A stretch of DNA of 64,000 bases from contig JAOSJM010000005.1 of assembly GCA_027494165.1 (NCBI GenBank), positions 434,001 through 498,000 of the forward strand, written 5' to 3'. The position numbers were made by a program, and so were the translations under genes. Positions 39,586 to 50,389 of the stretch are shown piece after piece. The notes beneath the pieces were generated by a model. It did no database searches, had not been told where the DNA came from, and was given only the letters and a program-made list of their open reading frames with translations. The number at the start of each line of letters is the position of its first letter. The stretch's first letter is position 1. This DNA is from Acidimicrobiia bacterium. Lineage in GTDB: Bacteria; Actinomycetota; Acidimicrobiia; IMCC26256; JAOSJM01.

Positions 39586-41521
39586 CAGCTCACCGCCCTG
39601 GTCACGAACCTCACCGGGTGCTCGCCGCCCCGGCTCAGGTCCTGCCCCGTCCCCTGGCTGCCCCCCGCCGGCGGGACCGGCGAGGCGACCACGTGCTCGA
39701 GGGCGAAGCCGGTGCAGACCCCGCAGTCGTAGCACGGGGTCCAGCGGCAGTCGGGCAGACCGTGGGCGCTCAGCGCCTCCTGCCAGTCCTGCCACAGGAA
39801 GTCACGGTGCAGGCCCGCGTCGACGTGGTCCCAGGGGAGGACCTCGTCCTCGGGGCGGTGCCGCGTGACGTACCAGTCGGGATCGAGCCCTTCGGCAGCC
39901 ATGGCTTCGAGCCAGGGCCCCAGGGTGAAGCGCTCGCTCCACTCCTGGAAGGTGCCCCCGGCCCGCCACACCCGCTCGATCACCCGGCCCATCCGGCGGT
40001 CGCCCCGGCTGGCGAGACCCTCGGCGAAGCTCGCCTCCGGGTCGTGCCAGCGGAGCTGGGCCCGGGACCGCCCGAGCGCCTCCCGCACCAGCCCGACCTT
40101 GCGCCGGAGCTCCTCCACGCCGTTCTGGCCGAACCACTGGAACGGTGTGTGGGACTTCGGCACGAAGCCACCGAGCGAGACCGTGGCGCTCGCCTGCCGG
40201 GTGTGCCGCTGCCCGATCGCCACGACGTCGCGAGCCAGCGCGGCGACGCCCAGCGTGTCCTCGTCGGTCTCGGTGGGGAGACCGGTGAGGAAGTAGAGCT
40301 TCACCCGCCGCCACCCCTGCGAGTAGGCGGCGTCCACCGCGGCGTAGATGTCCTCTTCGGTGATGCGCTTGTTGATGACCTGGCGGATCCGCCAGGTCCC
40401 CCCTCCGGGGCGAACGTCAGCCCCGTGCGGCGGATCTTCTGGATCTCGCTGGCCACGCCCACGCTGAACGCGTCGACGCGCAGGGACGGCAGGGAGACGC
40501 TGACGTTGCCGCACCCCTCCTGCTCGTTGACGAGGTGGGCCACCACGCCGTCGATGCCGGAGAAGTCCGCGCTGGACAGCGAGGTGAGGGCCACCTCCTC
40601 GTAGCCGGTGCGCGCGAGGCCGTCACGGACCATGGTGCGCACCTGCTCCTCGGGCCGCTCCCGCACCGGCCGGGTGATCATCCCCGCCTGGCAGAAGCGG
40701 CAACCCCTCGTGCACCCGCGGAAGATCTCGACGTTGAGGCGGTCGTGGACCACCTCGATGAGCGGCACGAGCTGGCGCTTGGGGTAGGGCCAGTCGGCGA
40801 GATCGGAGACGGTCCGCCTCTCGACCCGCTCGGGGACGTCGGGGTGGCGAGGGTGCACGCCCACGAGACGGGCCCCGTCGTACTCGACGTCGTACAGCGC
40901 CGGCACGTAGACGCCACGGATCGTGGCCAGCTCCCGGAGGAGCGCCTCGCGCCCGGGGCGACCGGCCCGCTTCCACGCCCCGACGACCTCGGCGACCTCG
41001 CCCACCACCTCCTCGCCCTCGCCGATCACGAACGCGTCGACGAAGTCGGCCATCGGCTCGGGGTTGAAGGCGCAGTGGCCTCCGGCGACGACCAGCGGGT
41101 CCTCGGGCCGCCGGTGCTCGCTCCTCACGGGCACCCCCGCGAGGTCGAGGCACTCCAGGACGTTCGTGAAGACGAGCTCGGCCGACAGGTTGAAGGCCAG
41201 GACGTCGAACCCGCCGGCGTCCCGGTGCGTGTCGACGGAGAACAGCGGCACGCCCGCCGACCGCAGCTCGGCGGTCAGGTCGACCCAGGGCGCGTACGAA
41301 CGCTCCGCGACGGCGTCGTCGCGCTCGTTGAGGATCTCGTAGAGGATCTGCAGCCCCTGGTTGGGCAGCCCGACCTCGTAGGTGTCCGGGTAGACGAGCA
41401 GCCAGGAGACCTGTCCGGGCCGATGGACCGGACGGAGGCTGCCTCGCTCCGACCCGACGTAGCGAGCGGGCTTCTCGACCCTGGCCAGGAGCGGCTCGAT
41501 CCGCGGCCAGAGGGTGGACAT
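39585..41521 (-). CDS. TIGR03960 family B12-binding radical SAM protein, frame broken once
   Basis: About 645 residues. The N-terminal region (SWLLVYPDTYEVGLPNQGLQ) and a B12-binding-like domain lead to the radical SAM core with FRGCTRGCRFCQAGM (CxxxCxxC), and then RVKLYFLTGLPTETDEDTLG and FVPKSHTPFQWFGQ. The end has CYDCGVCTG, a possible second cluster site. One base is missing in the C run 40398-40403. Substrate unknown. Starts ATG eight bases after a TAAGCT box. Confidence 0.9.
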
Positions 41522-41529
41522 CGGAGGCC

Positions 41530-41535
41530 AGCTTA
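41530..41535 (-). promoter_or_regulatory. TAAGCT -10 box, leaderless start of the TIGR03960 gene
   Basis: TAAGCT plus eight bases plus ATG; would drive TIGR03960-TIGR03936-rng. Confidence 0.55.
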
Positions 41536-41603
41536 CCCGCTGGGAGCTCGCGCTCGGTGTTCGCGCGCTCCGTGGCCCCCGCGGTGCGGACCGCGGGACG
41601 GGG

Positions 41604-42749
41604 TCAGGAGAACCGGCGCATGTGCACGTTGCCGACCAGGCCGATCATGGCGAAGCTGGCGACGGTGGCCGAGCCCCCGTAGCTCATGAACGGCAACGGG
41701 ATCCCCGTCACCGGCATGATGCCCATGGCCATCCCGACGTTCTCGAAGATCTGGAAGGCGAGCATCGCCACGACCCCCATGCACACCAGCGTCCCGAAGA
41801 GATCGCCGGCCACCAGCGCGGTTCGCCAGGTCCTCCACACCACCAGCGCGAAGAGCATGAGGAGCGTCGCCCCGCCCACGAAGCCCAGCTCCTCGCCCAC
41901 GGCCGTGAAGATGAAGTCGGTGTGCTGCTCGGGCACGAAGGCGAGGTTGGTCTGGGTCCCGTTGAGGTAGCCGCGGCCGAGGACTCCGCCGTTGCCGATC
42001 GCGGTCTTCGACTGGTCCTGGTTGTACGTCGATCGCTGCGTGTCGCTGCCCTGGTCCAGGAACCCGGTGAGCCGGTCGACCTGGTAGTCCTCGAGCATCC
42101 CGAGGTTCACGACGGCCACCGCTGCCGTCAGGGCGAGCAGGAGCAGCACGACGAGGTGACGGGCCCGGGCGCCGGCCACGGTCAGCACCCCGATCGCGAT
42201 CACGCCCAGCACCATGGCCGTCCCGAGGTCGGGCTGGAGCATCACGAGGGCCATGGGCGCCGCGGCCACGCCCACCGCCACCACGAACCGGCGGACGTCG
42301 AGCTCGCCCCGGTGGTGGTGGCAGTAGGCGGCCAGGCCCACGACGAGCCCGAACTTGGCCAGCTCCGAGGGCTGGAGCTGGAAGCCGCCCGGGAGCTGGA
42401 ACCAGCCCTGGGTGCCCTTGGCGGTCGAGCCCAGGGGGGAGAGCACGGCCACGAGGAGCAGCGCGGTGGACCCGTAGACGAGCACCGCGGCATCGCGCAG
42501 CTTCCGGTAGTCGACCGCCATGACGGCGACCATCACGACGAGGCCCAGCACCACCGCGACGGCCTGACGCTGGACGAAGTGGAGGCTGCTCACCCCGGCG
42601 GCCGCGGTGCGGGCCCGGGTGGACGAGTAGACCATGAGCAGCCCCAGGCCGGCGATCGCGAGCGTGGCGCCGACCAGGGCCGCGTCGAGGTGGCGCAGCG
42701 GGCTGGTCTGGAGCCGGGCTCGGCGGTCGGTGAGGACGGCCGTGGCCAT
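41604..42749 (-). CDS. rodA: SEDS peptidoglycan glycosyltransferase RodA
   Basis: 381 residues, about ten membrane helices (LVGATLAIAGLGLLMVYSST first). Conserved SEDS sequences: QGWFQLPGGFQLQPSELAKF, LQPDLGTAMVL, TDFIFTAVGEELGFVGG, GIPLPFMSYGGSA. It polymerises lipid II for sidewall growth together with PBP2. The ATG overlaps the PBP2 stop (TGATG), so the two are coupled. Confidence 0.95.
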   Translation of the reverse strand: MATAVLTDRRARLQTSPLRHLDAALVGATLAIAGLGLLMVYSSTRARTAAAGVSSLHFVQRQAVAVVLGLVVMVAVMAVDYRKLRDAAVLVYGSTALLLVAVLSPLGSTAKGTQGWFQLPGGFQLQPSELAKFGLVVGLAAYCHHHRGELDVRRFVVAVGVAAAPMALVMLQPDLGTAMVLGVIAIGVLTVAGARARHLVVLLLLALTAAVAVVNLGMLEDYQVDRLTGFLDQGSDTQRSTYNQDQSKTAIGNGGVLGRGYLNGTQTNLAFVPEQHTDFIFTAVGEELGFVGGATLLMLFALVVWRTWRTALVAGDLFGTLVCMGVVAMLAFQIFENVGMAMGIMPVTGIPLPFMSYGGSATVASFAMIGLVGNVHMRRFS

Positions 42750-44687
42750 CAGTCGGCGCTCCCCTGGGCCCCCAGCTGCACCGGCGGCAGGGGCACGAGC
42801 GGGTTCTGCATCCCCTCGAGGATCCGCCGAACGATCGGCGCCGCCACCGCCGAGCCCCGGCCGGCCTGCTCCACGACGGCCAGCACGACGTACTGGGGCT
42901 GGCCCGGGAAGGCGTTCGGGGGTCACCGCGACGAAGAGCGAGGTGTCCTGCTTCCCGAAGACCTCGGCCGTGCCCGTCTTGCCGCCCACCGGCACCTCGT
43001 CGAGCGGGAAGCCGGCGAAGGCAGCGGACGCCGTGCCCTTCGGGTCCTCGACCACGCCCTGGAGCCCGGCCATGATCGCCGTGCGGTCGTCGGGCGAGAG
43101 CGACGTGCTCCCCCGGCTCACCGGCCGCGCCTCCCGGACCACCTCACCCTCGACGTCGAGCACGATGCTCGCCAGCCTCGGCTTGTACAGCGATCCGCCG
43201 TTGGCGAAGGCGGCGTAGGCCGAGGCCAGCTGGAGCGGGGTCACGAGGAGGTCGCCCTGGCCCACCGAGAGGTTCACGTTGTCGCCCGGCTGCCAGTCCG
43301 CGTAGGGGAAGGCCTCGGGCATCTCCTCGTGGACCCGGGCCTTCCACGCCGCGTCGGGGACGCGCCCGGCGGGCTCGCCCGGGAGGGCCACGCCGGTGGG
43401 CGCGCCGAAGCCGTACGTGCGGGCGGTGGACTGGATGGCGTCGCCGCTCGGGTCACCCTGGTACTGGCGGCTCCAGAGCTGCGAGCCGATCGTGTAGAAG
43501 TACACGTCGCTGGAGACGGTGAGCGCGCGGGGCAGGTTGATCCGGCCGTAGGCCACCCCCCCGGCGTTGCGGAACCAGCGGTCCGCCACCCTGAGCCGGC
43601 CGGTGTCGTCGATCGTCGTGCCCGAGGAGATGAGGTCCGACTCGAGGCCCGCCAGGGCGGTGACGAGCTTCCACGTGGAGCCGGGCGCGTACAGGCCCTG
43701 CACGGCCCGGTTGGTGAGCGGGTAGTCGTTGGCGGGGTCGTTGAGCCACTCCCAGCGCTCCGTGGGGATCCCGTAGACGAACTCCTCGGGCGCGAACGTC
43801 GGGGAGGAGGTCAGCGCCACCACCGAGCCGTCGCGGGCGTCGAGGACCACCACGGCCCCGGCGGGCGCCTCGTAGGTTCGCCAGCCCAGCTCGTACTCCT
43901 CGTCCTGGACCTCCCGGACCGCCTCCATGGCCTGGGCGAGCGACTCCTCGGCCAGTCGCTGGACGTCGAGGTCGAGGGTGAGCTGGACGTCGTCACCGGG
44001 CACCGGCTCCTGGCTCCCCAGCGTGCGCAGGACCCGGCCCTGGGCGTCGACCTCCACCTTCTCCAGGCCGGGCTCGCCTCTGAGGTCCTGCTCGAAGGAC
44101 CGCTCCACCCCGGTCTTGCCGATGTGGTCGCCGCGCTGGTAGCCATCGTCCTCGTGCTCCTCGAGCTCCTCGTCGCTGAGCTCGCCGACGTATCCGAGCA
44201 CGTGCGCCGCGAGCGCTCCGTTCGGGTAGCGCCGGATGGTCAGGGGCACGGCCTCGACCCCCGGGAAGTCCTCCCGGTGCTCGCGGACGTGGACCACCAC
44301 GTCCATGGGCACGTCGATCGCCACGGGCACGGGGGCGAACGGGGAGATCCGGGGGTCGTCGATCCGGGCCTGGATCTCCTCGGGCTCCGTGCCGAGGAGC
44401 TCGGCGAGTCGCTCGACCGACTCCTCGCGCTCCTCGGGCTCGATCCTGCGGTCGATGGTGATGGCGGTGGCCACCCGGTTGTCGACGAGGACCCGGCCCT
44501 TGGCGTCGAGGATCCTCCCCCGGGGGGCCTCGGCCTGCACGAGCCGGACCCGGTTGCTCTGGGCCGCGGCGGCGTAGGTGTCGCCCGAGGCGACCTGGAG
44601 GAACCAGAGCCGGGTGAGGAGGGCGCTGAACAGGGCCAGCACGACCACCCCGACGATGCTGATGCGGACGCGGCTTCCGTCGGTCAC
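42749..44687 (-). CDS. mrdA: Penicillin-binding protein 2, frame broken near the end
   Basis: About 645 residues: membrane helix (ISIVGVVVLALFSALLTRLW), pedestal domain (EAPRGRILDAKGRVLVDNR), and the transpeptidase with the SxxK motif in YAPGSTWKLVTALAGL, an SSD triad and GGKTGTAEVFG (KTG). One extra base in the G run 42918-42922 (plus numbering) throws the last ~55 residues out of frame and makes the frame run on into rodA; removing it gives VTPNAFPGQPQYVV and a stop overlapping rodA. It cross-links sidewall peptidoglycan with RodA and MreBCD. Confidence 0.93.
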
Positions 44688-44807
44688 AGGTGGGCTCCGC
44701 CGGTGGTCAGGTGTCCGTCCCCTGCGCGCCGACGGCGAGGGGCGGGACGCTCCACCGGCGCGCGAGGCTACCGCCGCACGGCTCGGCCGCTCCCCTCGGG
44801 TCGTCGT

Positions 44808-45314
44808 TCACCGGCGCCAGCCTCCGGCACCCTGGGGTTCCCGGGCGGCCCAGCCGGCCACCGGGAACACGACCGGCGAGACGAGGGCGTCGTACGCGGC
44901 GGCGATGAGCACCACCCGCAGGCTTCGCCAGGCGAGCAGGTCCTCGCGACCGGCCAGCGTGCCGACGGCCACGAACAGCAGGCCCCCGACGAGACCGCCG
45001 AGGGCCCCGAGCAGCGGCGCCACCCAGCGCGCGCTGCGGATCAGGCCCCCCTGGACGACGCCGACGAGGTACCCGGTGAGCGCGAACGCCAGGGCCGACA
45101 GCCCGACCGGGGTCTCGAGGAACAGGTCGAGCAGGAGCCCGGTCCCGAATCCCATGACGGCCCCGGTGTCGGGCCCCTCGCGGTACGCCACGGCGACGAC
45201 CGCCACCAGCCCCACGTCGGGCACCACGCCCGCGATGCGGAAGCTCGGGAAGAGGGTCGTCTGGACCAGGACCGCGGTCACGGCCAGGAGGACGAGGCGG
45301 ACCGCCCTGCTCAC
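44808..45314 (-). CDS. mreD: Rod shape-determining protein MreD
   Basis: 168 residues, five to six membrane helices (VRLVLLAVTAVLVQTTLFPS, GLLLDLFLETPVGLSALAFA, LLGALGGLVGGLLFVAVGTL). Position between mreC and mrdA and the general MreD pattern give the name. Small integral membrane part of the elongasome. GTG or ATG start at 45314. Confidence 0.88.
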   Translation of the reverse strand: MSRAVRLVLLAVTAVLVQTTLFPSFRIAGVVPDVGLVAVVAVAYREGPDTGAVMGFGTGLLLDLFLETPVGLSALAFALTGYLVGVVQGGLIRSARWVAPLLGALGGLVGGLLFVAVGTLAGREDLLAWRSLRVVLIAAAYDALVSPVVFPVAGWAAREPQGAGGWRR

Positions 45315-45351
45315 GACCCGCTGCCCCGACCGGCAGGCCGAGCGACTCCGA

Positions 45352-46188
45352 TCACCCCTCGGGCCCCGCGGGTGGCGCCCAGAGCAGCACCTTCACCAGC
45401 TCCAGGCGGCCGAAGTCGGCCCAGGGCTCGACGAGGACGTCCTGGTAGGGCTGGCCCGGGATCGAGGCGACGTCGACGACCTTCCCGACCGGGATCCCCG
45501 AGGGGAACTTCCCGGTCCCCGACGTCACCAGCCGGTCGCCGGGGTGGACCGCCAGCTCGGGGGCCACGAAGTCGAGCCGGAGCGTGTCCTTGCCCGTACG
45601 GCCCTGGACCACGGCGACGTCCCCCGACCGCTCGAATCGCACGCCCACCCCCGAGTCGGAGTCGGTGAGGAGTCGCACCGTCGCGCGTGACCCGGACACC
45701 GTCGTCACCTCGCCGACCAGGCCGCTGCCGGTGACGACCGGCATCCCCTCGGCCACGGCGTCGTCGCCGCCGCGGTCGATCACCACCGAGACGTCGAAGT
45801 TGTCGGGCGAGAACGACACCACCCGGGCCGACACCGTCTCGATGTCCTCGACGAAGGGCAGGTCGAGCAGCTCGTGGAGCCGCTCGTTCTCCCGGAGGGC
45901 ACTGCGGCTACGCGTGACCTCGCCCCGGGCCTCGGCGAGCTCCTCGCGCAGCCGGGCGTTCTCGTCCTTGAGGGAGCCGGCTCGGGCGATCCCGTCGATC
46001 CAGTCGCCGATGGGTGAGAGCACGCGGTCGGCCCCGTCCTGGACCGGGGCCAGCGCGTCGCGCACGGTGCTGCGCAGGCTGTCGATGGGCCCGCTCCCCC
46101 GCTGGTCGAGCGTGATGAGCGTGACCGCGGTGAGGACGAGGAGGACGAGGAGGGAGCGGCGGCGGCTGGTGGGACGCTGGACGACCAC
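45352..46188 (-). CDS. mreC: Rod shape-determining protein MreC
   Basis: 278 residues: membrane helix near the N-terminus (SLLVLLVLTAVTLITL), coiled coil (KDENARLREELAEARGEVTR), then the two beta-barrel domains (VSARVVSFSPDNFDVSVVID, GMPVVTGSGLVGEVTTVSG, VHPGDRLVTSGTGKFPSGIP). It is the periplasm-side scaffold linking MreB to PBP2. GTG start 27 bases after the mreB stop. Confidence 0.94.
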   Translation of the reverse strand: MVVQRPTSRRRSLLVLLVLTAVTLITLDQRGSGPIDSLRSTVRDALAPVQDGADRVLSPIGDWIDGIARAGSLKDENARLREELAEARGEVTRSRSALRENERLHELLDLPFVEDIETVSARVVSFSPDNFDVSVVIDRGGDDAVAEGMPVVTGSGLVGEVTTVSGSRATVRLLTDSDSGVGVRFERSGDVAVVQGRTGKDTLRLDFVAPELAVHPGDRLVTSGTGKFPSGIPVGKVVDVASIPGQPYQDVLVEPWADFGRLELVKVLLWAPPAGPEG

Positions 46189-46215
46189 GGGCCCGATGCT
46201 CCCCGGACCCCCGGG

Positions 46216-47253
46216 TCAGCGCTGCTGCGAGGAGATGAGGACCTGCTTGAGGGCGTCGAACTCCTCGAGGCACTGGCCCGAACCGATGGCCACCGAGTAC
46301 AGGGGGTCCTGGGCGAGCACGATCGGCATGCCGGTCTCGGTGCTGAGGCGGGCGTCGAGACCGTGGAGCAGAGCGCCGCCCCCGGTGATGACGATGCCCT
46401 TCTCCATGATGTCGGCGGCCAGCTCCGGAGGTGTCCGGTCGAGGGTGACCTTCACCGCGTCGACGATGGCCGAGACCGGCTCCTCGATCGCGTCCCGGAT
46501 CTCGTTGGTCGAGACGACGACGGTCTTGGGCAGCCCGGTGACGAGGTCGCGTCCCCGGACCTCCGCGTAGAACTCCTCCTCGAGGGGGTACGCGCTCCCC
46601 ATGGCGACCTTGATCTCCTCGGCCGTCCGCTCGCCGAGCGCGAGGGAGTACTCCTTCTTGACGTAGTTGATGATCCCCTCGTCGAGCTCGTCGCCGGCGA
46701 TCCGGATCGACTCGCTGGCCACGATGCCCCCCAGCGAGATGACGGCGACCTCGGTCGTGCCGCCACCGATGTCGACGACCATGTTGCCGGTCGGTTCGTG
46801 GACCGGGAGCCCGGCCCCGATCGCCGCGGCCATCGGCTCCTCGATGATGTAGGCGGGCTTGCGAGCGCCGGCGTACTCGGCGGCCTCCTGCACGGCCCGC
46901 TGCTCCACCCCGGTGATCCCCGACGGCACGCAGATCACCATGCGCGGCTTCGCCCACCGGCGCTGGTGCACCCGCTGGATGAAGTAGCGCAGCATCTTCT
47001 CGCAGATGTCGAAGTCGGCGATGACCCCGTCCTTGAGCGGGCGGATGGCCTGGATGTGCCCGGGAGTCCTCCCGATCATGCGCTTGGCCTCGGCCCCGAC
47101 CGCGAGGGGTCGCCCGTCCTTGGCGTTGATGGCGACCACCGACGGCTCGTCGAGGACGATGCCGCGGCCGCGCACGTACACCAGCGTGTTGGCCGTGCCC
47201 AGGTCGACCGCCATGTCGCGGCCGATGATCGAGGAGTACCACGGCTCGTTCAC
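46216..47253 (-). CDS. mreB: Rod shape-determining protein MreB
   Basis: 345 residues of the actin-like family: [20 protein letters not shown] (phosphate 1), [36 protein letters not shown] (phosphate 2), [19 protein letters not shown]. Forms membrane-bound filaments that orient sidewall synthesis. The GTG at 47253 is set by a strong AGGAGG site about seven bases upstream; an in-frame start 57 bases earlier has none. Confidence 0.97.
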   Translation of the reverse strand: MNEPWYSSIIGRDMAVDLGTANTLVYVRGRGIVLDEPSVVAINAKDGRPLAVGAEAKRMIGRTPGHIQAIRPLKDGVIADFDICEKMLRYFIQRVHQRRWAKPRMVICVPSGITGVEQRAVQEAAEYAGARKPAYIIEEPMAAAIGAGLPVHEPTGNMVVDIGGGTTEVAVISLGGIVASESIRIAGDELDEGIINYVKKEYSLALGERTAEEIKVAMGSAYPLEEEFYAEVRGRDLVTGLPKTVVVSTNEIRDAIEEPVSAIVDAVKVTLDRTPPELAADIMEKGIVITGGGALLHGLDARLSTETGMPIVLAQDPLYSVAIGSGQCLEEFDALKQVLISSQQR

Positions 47254-47337
47254 GTCGAGCCTCCTTGTCCCATGGGTGTGTCCCAGGGGCCGCCCCCGGT
47301 CGCGCCCCACCCGAACGCCACGACCGGGAGTCGAACC

Positions 47338-47343
47338 AGGGTA
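47338..47343 (-). promoter_or_regulatory. TACCCT -10 box of the mreBCD-mrdA-rodA operon
   Basis: TACCCT on the minus strand about 85 bases before mreB, leaving a leader with a strong AGGAGG site. Confidence 0.45.
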
Positions 47344-47435
47344 GGAGGTGGACGCCGCCCGGTCCAGCCCGGCGGCACGGCGCGCACCGACAGCGTCTCG
47401 CGACGCGCGGACGCGACGCGCGGGAGGGGTCGGGC

Positions 47436-47852
47436 TCAGCGGGCCCGATCGGGGAAGAACAGGGCGATCTCGCGCTCGGCGGACTCCGGCCCGTCGGAGC
47501 CGTGGACCAGGTTCTCCCCCGTCTCCAGGGCGAGGTCGCCCCGGATCGTGCCCGGGGCGGCCTCGCGGGGGTTCGTCGCCCCCATGAGACCCCGGACCGT
47601 CTTCCAGGTGTGGGGGCCGCCCTCCACGACCATCGCCACCAGTGGCCCCCGCGTGATGAACGAGACCAGCTCCCCGAAGAAGGGCTTGTCCCGGTGCTCG
47701 GCGTAGTGCCGGCCCGCGAGCTCGGCGTCGATCCGGCGCAGGTCCATGGCCACGATCCGCAGGCCCTTGCGCTCCAGGCGCCCGACGATCTCCCCGACCA
47801 GGCCGCGCTCCACGGCGTCGGGCTTGCAGAGGACCAGCGTGCGCTCGCTCAT
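47436..47852 (-). CDS. ndk: Nucleoside diphosphate kinase
   Basis: 138 residues. [37 protein letters not shown] and the active-site His in [20 protein letters not shown]. It transfers the gamma phosphate between NTPs and NDPs. It lies in the actinobacterial valS-folC-ndk-mre order. The ATG follows a TAGTGT box by 7 bases. Confidence 0.97.
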   Translation of the reverse strand: MSERTLVLCKPDAVERGLVGEIVGRLERKGLRIVAMDLRRIDAELAGRHYAEHRDKPFFGELVSFITRGPLVAMVVEGGPHTWKTVRGLMGATNPREAAPGTIRGDLALETGENLVHGSDGPESAEREIALFFPDRAR

Positions 47853-47859
47853 GGGCGGG

Positions 47860-47865
47860 ACACTA
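47860..47865 (-). promoter_or_regulatory. TAGTGT -10 box, leaderless start of ndk
   Basis: TAGTGT plus seven bases plus ATG; overlaps the stop codon of the cyclase-like gene. Confidence 0.45.
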
Positions 47866-48390
47866 CCGACTCGAGGTCCCGGAGTCGGATCCGACGGCGC
47901 GGAAGAGCCGGACCGGGTCCCGCACCCCCCTCACGAACACCGGGCCCAGCTCCTCGAACGCCACGTCGCCCTCCGCGGTGTGCGCGCGCGCCGCTTCGGA
48001 GAGCAGCACCTCCCCGGGGGCGGCGACGTCGGCGATCCGGGAGGCGAGGTTCACGTCGTGACCCACGAGGTCGTCGCCACGCCGGCGCGGGCACCCCCAG
48101 TGCACTCCCATGCGCACCCACAGCGGCGCGTCGTCGCTCGACTCGCACGAGAAGCGGGTCTGGAGCGCCAGGCAGGTCCCCAGGACCGGCGTCTCCCCGG
48201 AGAACCACAGCAGCAGCCCGTCGCCGAGCTCCTTCACGATCCGCGCGCCGGCGGGCAGCGCGTCCCGGACGATCCGGTCCTGGCGCTCGAGGAGGGCGAG
48301 CGCCAGCTCGTCACCCCGTTCGGCGGTGAACTGGGTGAACCCGACGAGGTCGGTGAAGACGACGAAGCCGGAGTCGGCGATCACTCGCAT
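47863..48390 (-). CDS. Stand-alone class III adenylate/guanylate cyclase-like domain
   Basis: 175 residues, only one catalytic domain and no sensor. Metal-binding Asp residues are present ([12 protein letters not shown] and [13 protein letters not shown]), as is the transition-state pair Asn/Arg ([14 protein letters not shown]), so it looks able to act as a cyclase dimer. The product (cAMP, cGMP or other) cannot be decided. The ATG overlaps the stop of the upstream DUF4097-like gene, suggesting joint expression. Confidence 0.86.
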   Translation of the reverse strand: MRVIADSGFVVFTDLVGFTQFTAERGDELALALLERQDRIVRDALPAGARIVKELGDGLLLWFSGETPVLGTCLALQTRFSCESSDDAPLWVRMGVHWGCPRRRGDDLVGHDVNLASRIADVAAPGEVLLSEAARAHTAEGDVAFEELGPVFVRGVRDPVRLFRAVGSDSGTSSR

Positions 48391-49055
48391 TCCACGCGGA
48401 TCGAGCCGGTGCCCGTGGAGACCTGGATCTCGCCGTCGGAGCCGGGCTCGCAGTCGCAGTGGACCCGGCCGCTGCGGCTGCGCAGCAGGGCCCTCGGGCG
48501 CGTCCCCGACGGCACGGCGACGCGCACCGAGCCGGAGACCGAGCGGACCTCGACCCGGCCCTCCGCGGTCTTCCCCAGGTCCACCCGCCCGCTCGCCGTG
48601 GTCACGGACGCCTCGTCCACGCGCCCGGCCCGCACGGCGCCGGACCGGGCCGCCACCTCGGCGCTCCCGGCCCGCCCGATCTCCACCGTGGCGCTCGACG
48701 TCACGATCCGGCAGTCGCCCTCGCACTCCCCCACGGCGATCCGCCCCGAGCGGGTCCGCAGGTCGGCGCGCCGGGCCCGCTCGAGCTCGATCCTCCCGCT
48801 GCCCGTGGTGACCCGGACGTCGCCGAGCGGCCCGACGAGCTCGACCGCACCCGAGCCGGTGCCCACGACGACGTCGCAGCCGGCCGGGCACCGGATCTCC
48901 ACCCGTGACGACGGGCGGTCGGGCGTCACGCTCACCTGCCCCTCGGCGCCCTGCACGACGGTCCCGCCCCGGACCTCCACGCCGCCCGCCGGCCCTCCGA
49001 CGATGCGCACCTGCCCGCTCCGGGTGGCCACGTCGACCCGCCGCACCGCGCTCAC
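48381..49055 (-). CDS. DUF4097-like beta-repeat protein
   Basis: 224 residues of repeating short strands: [115 protein letters not shown]. This is the pattern of DUF4097/adhesin-type right-handed beta structures. It has no signal peptide or membrane helix. Cys residues (CPAGCD, CEGDC, CDC) are unusual for the family. Coupled to the cyclase gene; function unknown. Confidence 0.8.
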   Translation of the reverse strand: MSAVRRVDVATRSGQVRIVGGPAGGVEVRGGTVVQGAEGQVSVTPDRPSSRVEIRCPAGCDVVVGTGSGAVELVGPLGDVRVTTGSGRIELERARRADLRTRSGRIAVGECEGDCRIVTSSATVEIGRAGSAEVAARSGAVRAGRVDEASVTTASGRVDLGKTAEGRVEVRSVSGSVRVAVPSGTRPRALLRSRSGRVHCDCEPGSDGEIQVSTGTGSIRVECE

Positions 49056-49075
49056 GGCGTGAAGCTTCCCACGCG

Positions 49076-50379
49076 TCAGCCGGGGACGAGCACGTGACGT
49101 GCGGCACCCACGACGTAGAGGGATCCGGTCACCACGACCTGCTCGTCGGGTGCCGTCACGGCGAGCGCCCGGGCCACCGCCTCCTCGACCCGGTCCACGA
49201 CCTCGACCCGGTCCACGACCACCCCGAGCTCGACGGCGGCCGCGGCCACGGTGGCCGGGTCGAGGGCCCGGGGGCTCGGGGGCCGGCAGCAGACGACCCG
49301 GGCGGCCGAGCCGGCGTCCAGCGCCTCGAGCATCTCGTGGGGCTCCTTCTCCCGCAGGAGCCCCACGACGAGGGTCCGGGGGCGTCCGGGAACTCCTCGG
49401 CCAGAGCTGTCACCAGCGCCCGAGCCCCCGCGACGTTGTGGGCACCGTCGAGCAGCAGGAGCGGCTGGTGGCCCACCACCTCGAGGCGTCCGGGCGACCG
49501 CACCGCCCGGAACGCCCCGGCCACGTGGTCGGGGTCCAGCGGCCGGCCGAGGAAGGCCTCGGCCGCGGCGAGCGCCGCCGCGGCGTTGTCCCCCTGGTGG
49601 GCGCCGTGGAGCGGGAGGTACACGCCCGGGTACTCCCCCCCGGGGGTGTGGAGGTCCACCAGGCGGCCGCCGTGCGCCGGACGGTTCGCCCGGACCCCGA
49701 AGTCGAGGCCCCGGGCCAGGACCCGGGCGGGGCCCCGGTCGAGGAAGAGGGGCACCAGGGCCGGGTCGGTCTCCCCCAGCACGAGCGTCGATCCCGGCTC
49801 GACGATCCCGGCCTTCTCGGTGGCGATCTGCGCCCGGGTCGGCCCCAGGTACTCGACGTGGTCGACGCTGACGTTGGTGACCACCGCGACCTCGCCGTGC
49901 ACGACGTTCGTGGCGTCCCAGGTCCCGCCCAGTCCCACCTCCACGACCGCCACGTCGACGGCGACGTCGGCGAACCAGGACAGCGCGGCCGCGGTCAGGA
50001 TCTCGAAGTAGCTCGGCCGGGCCGGGAGGTGCTCCTCGACCAGGGCCACCGTGGTGAGCAGCTCGGCGAGCGACTCGTCGTCGACGGGCTCGCCGTTCCA
50101 GGCCATCCGCTCGTTGACCCGCGCCAGGTGAGGGCTCGTGTACGAGCCCACCGACAGCCCGGCGCCGGCGAGGAGCGTCGTGACCATCCGGGCGACCGAC
50201 GTCTTGCCGTTGGTCCCGGTCAGGTGCACCGCAGGGTAGGACCGCTCCGGGGAGCCGAGGAGCGCGACGAGCTCGCGGATCCGATCGAGGGTCGGCGCCG
50301 CGGGCCGGCCCGGAGGGGCCCCGGTCGCCTCGAGGTCGACGTGGGCGTCGAGCCAGGCCAGCGCCTCGTCCGGGCGCAC
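49076..50379 (-). CDS. folC: Folylpolyglutamate/dihydrofolate synthase FolC, frame broken once
   Basis: About 434 residues. P-loop: VHLTGTNGKTSVARMVTTLL; further SPHLARVNERMAWNG, VVEVGLGGTWDATNVV, SVDHVEYLGPTRAQIATEKA, and LLLDGAHNVAGARALV. One base is missing in the G run 49378-49382; the C-terminal domain (VVGLLREKEPHEMLEALD, VVTGSLYVVGAAR) is in the other frame. It adds glutamate to folates. GTG start just after the valS stop (10-base gap). Confidence 0.93.
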
Positions 50380-50389
50380 GACGCCGCCC

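Noticed and set aside
41604-44687. PBP2-RodA fusion protein of 1027 residues
   Set aside because: The fusion arises from one extra base in the run 42918-42922. With it removed, PBP2 regains its proper C-terminus and a stop that overlaps the rodA ATG.
41514-45668. A 1384-codon open frame on the plus strand opposite rodA, mrdA and mreD
   Set aside because: Same reason: a shadow with low-complexity content, no motif, and a clear operon on the other strand.
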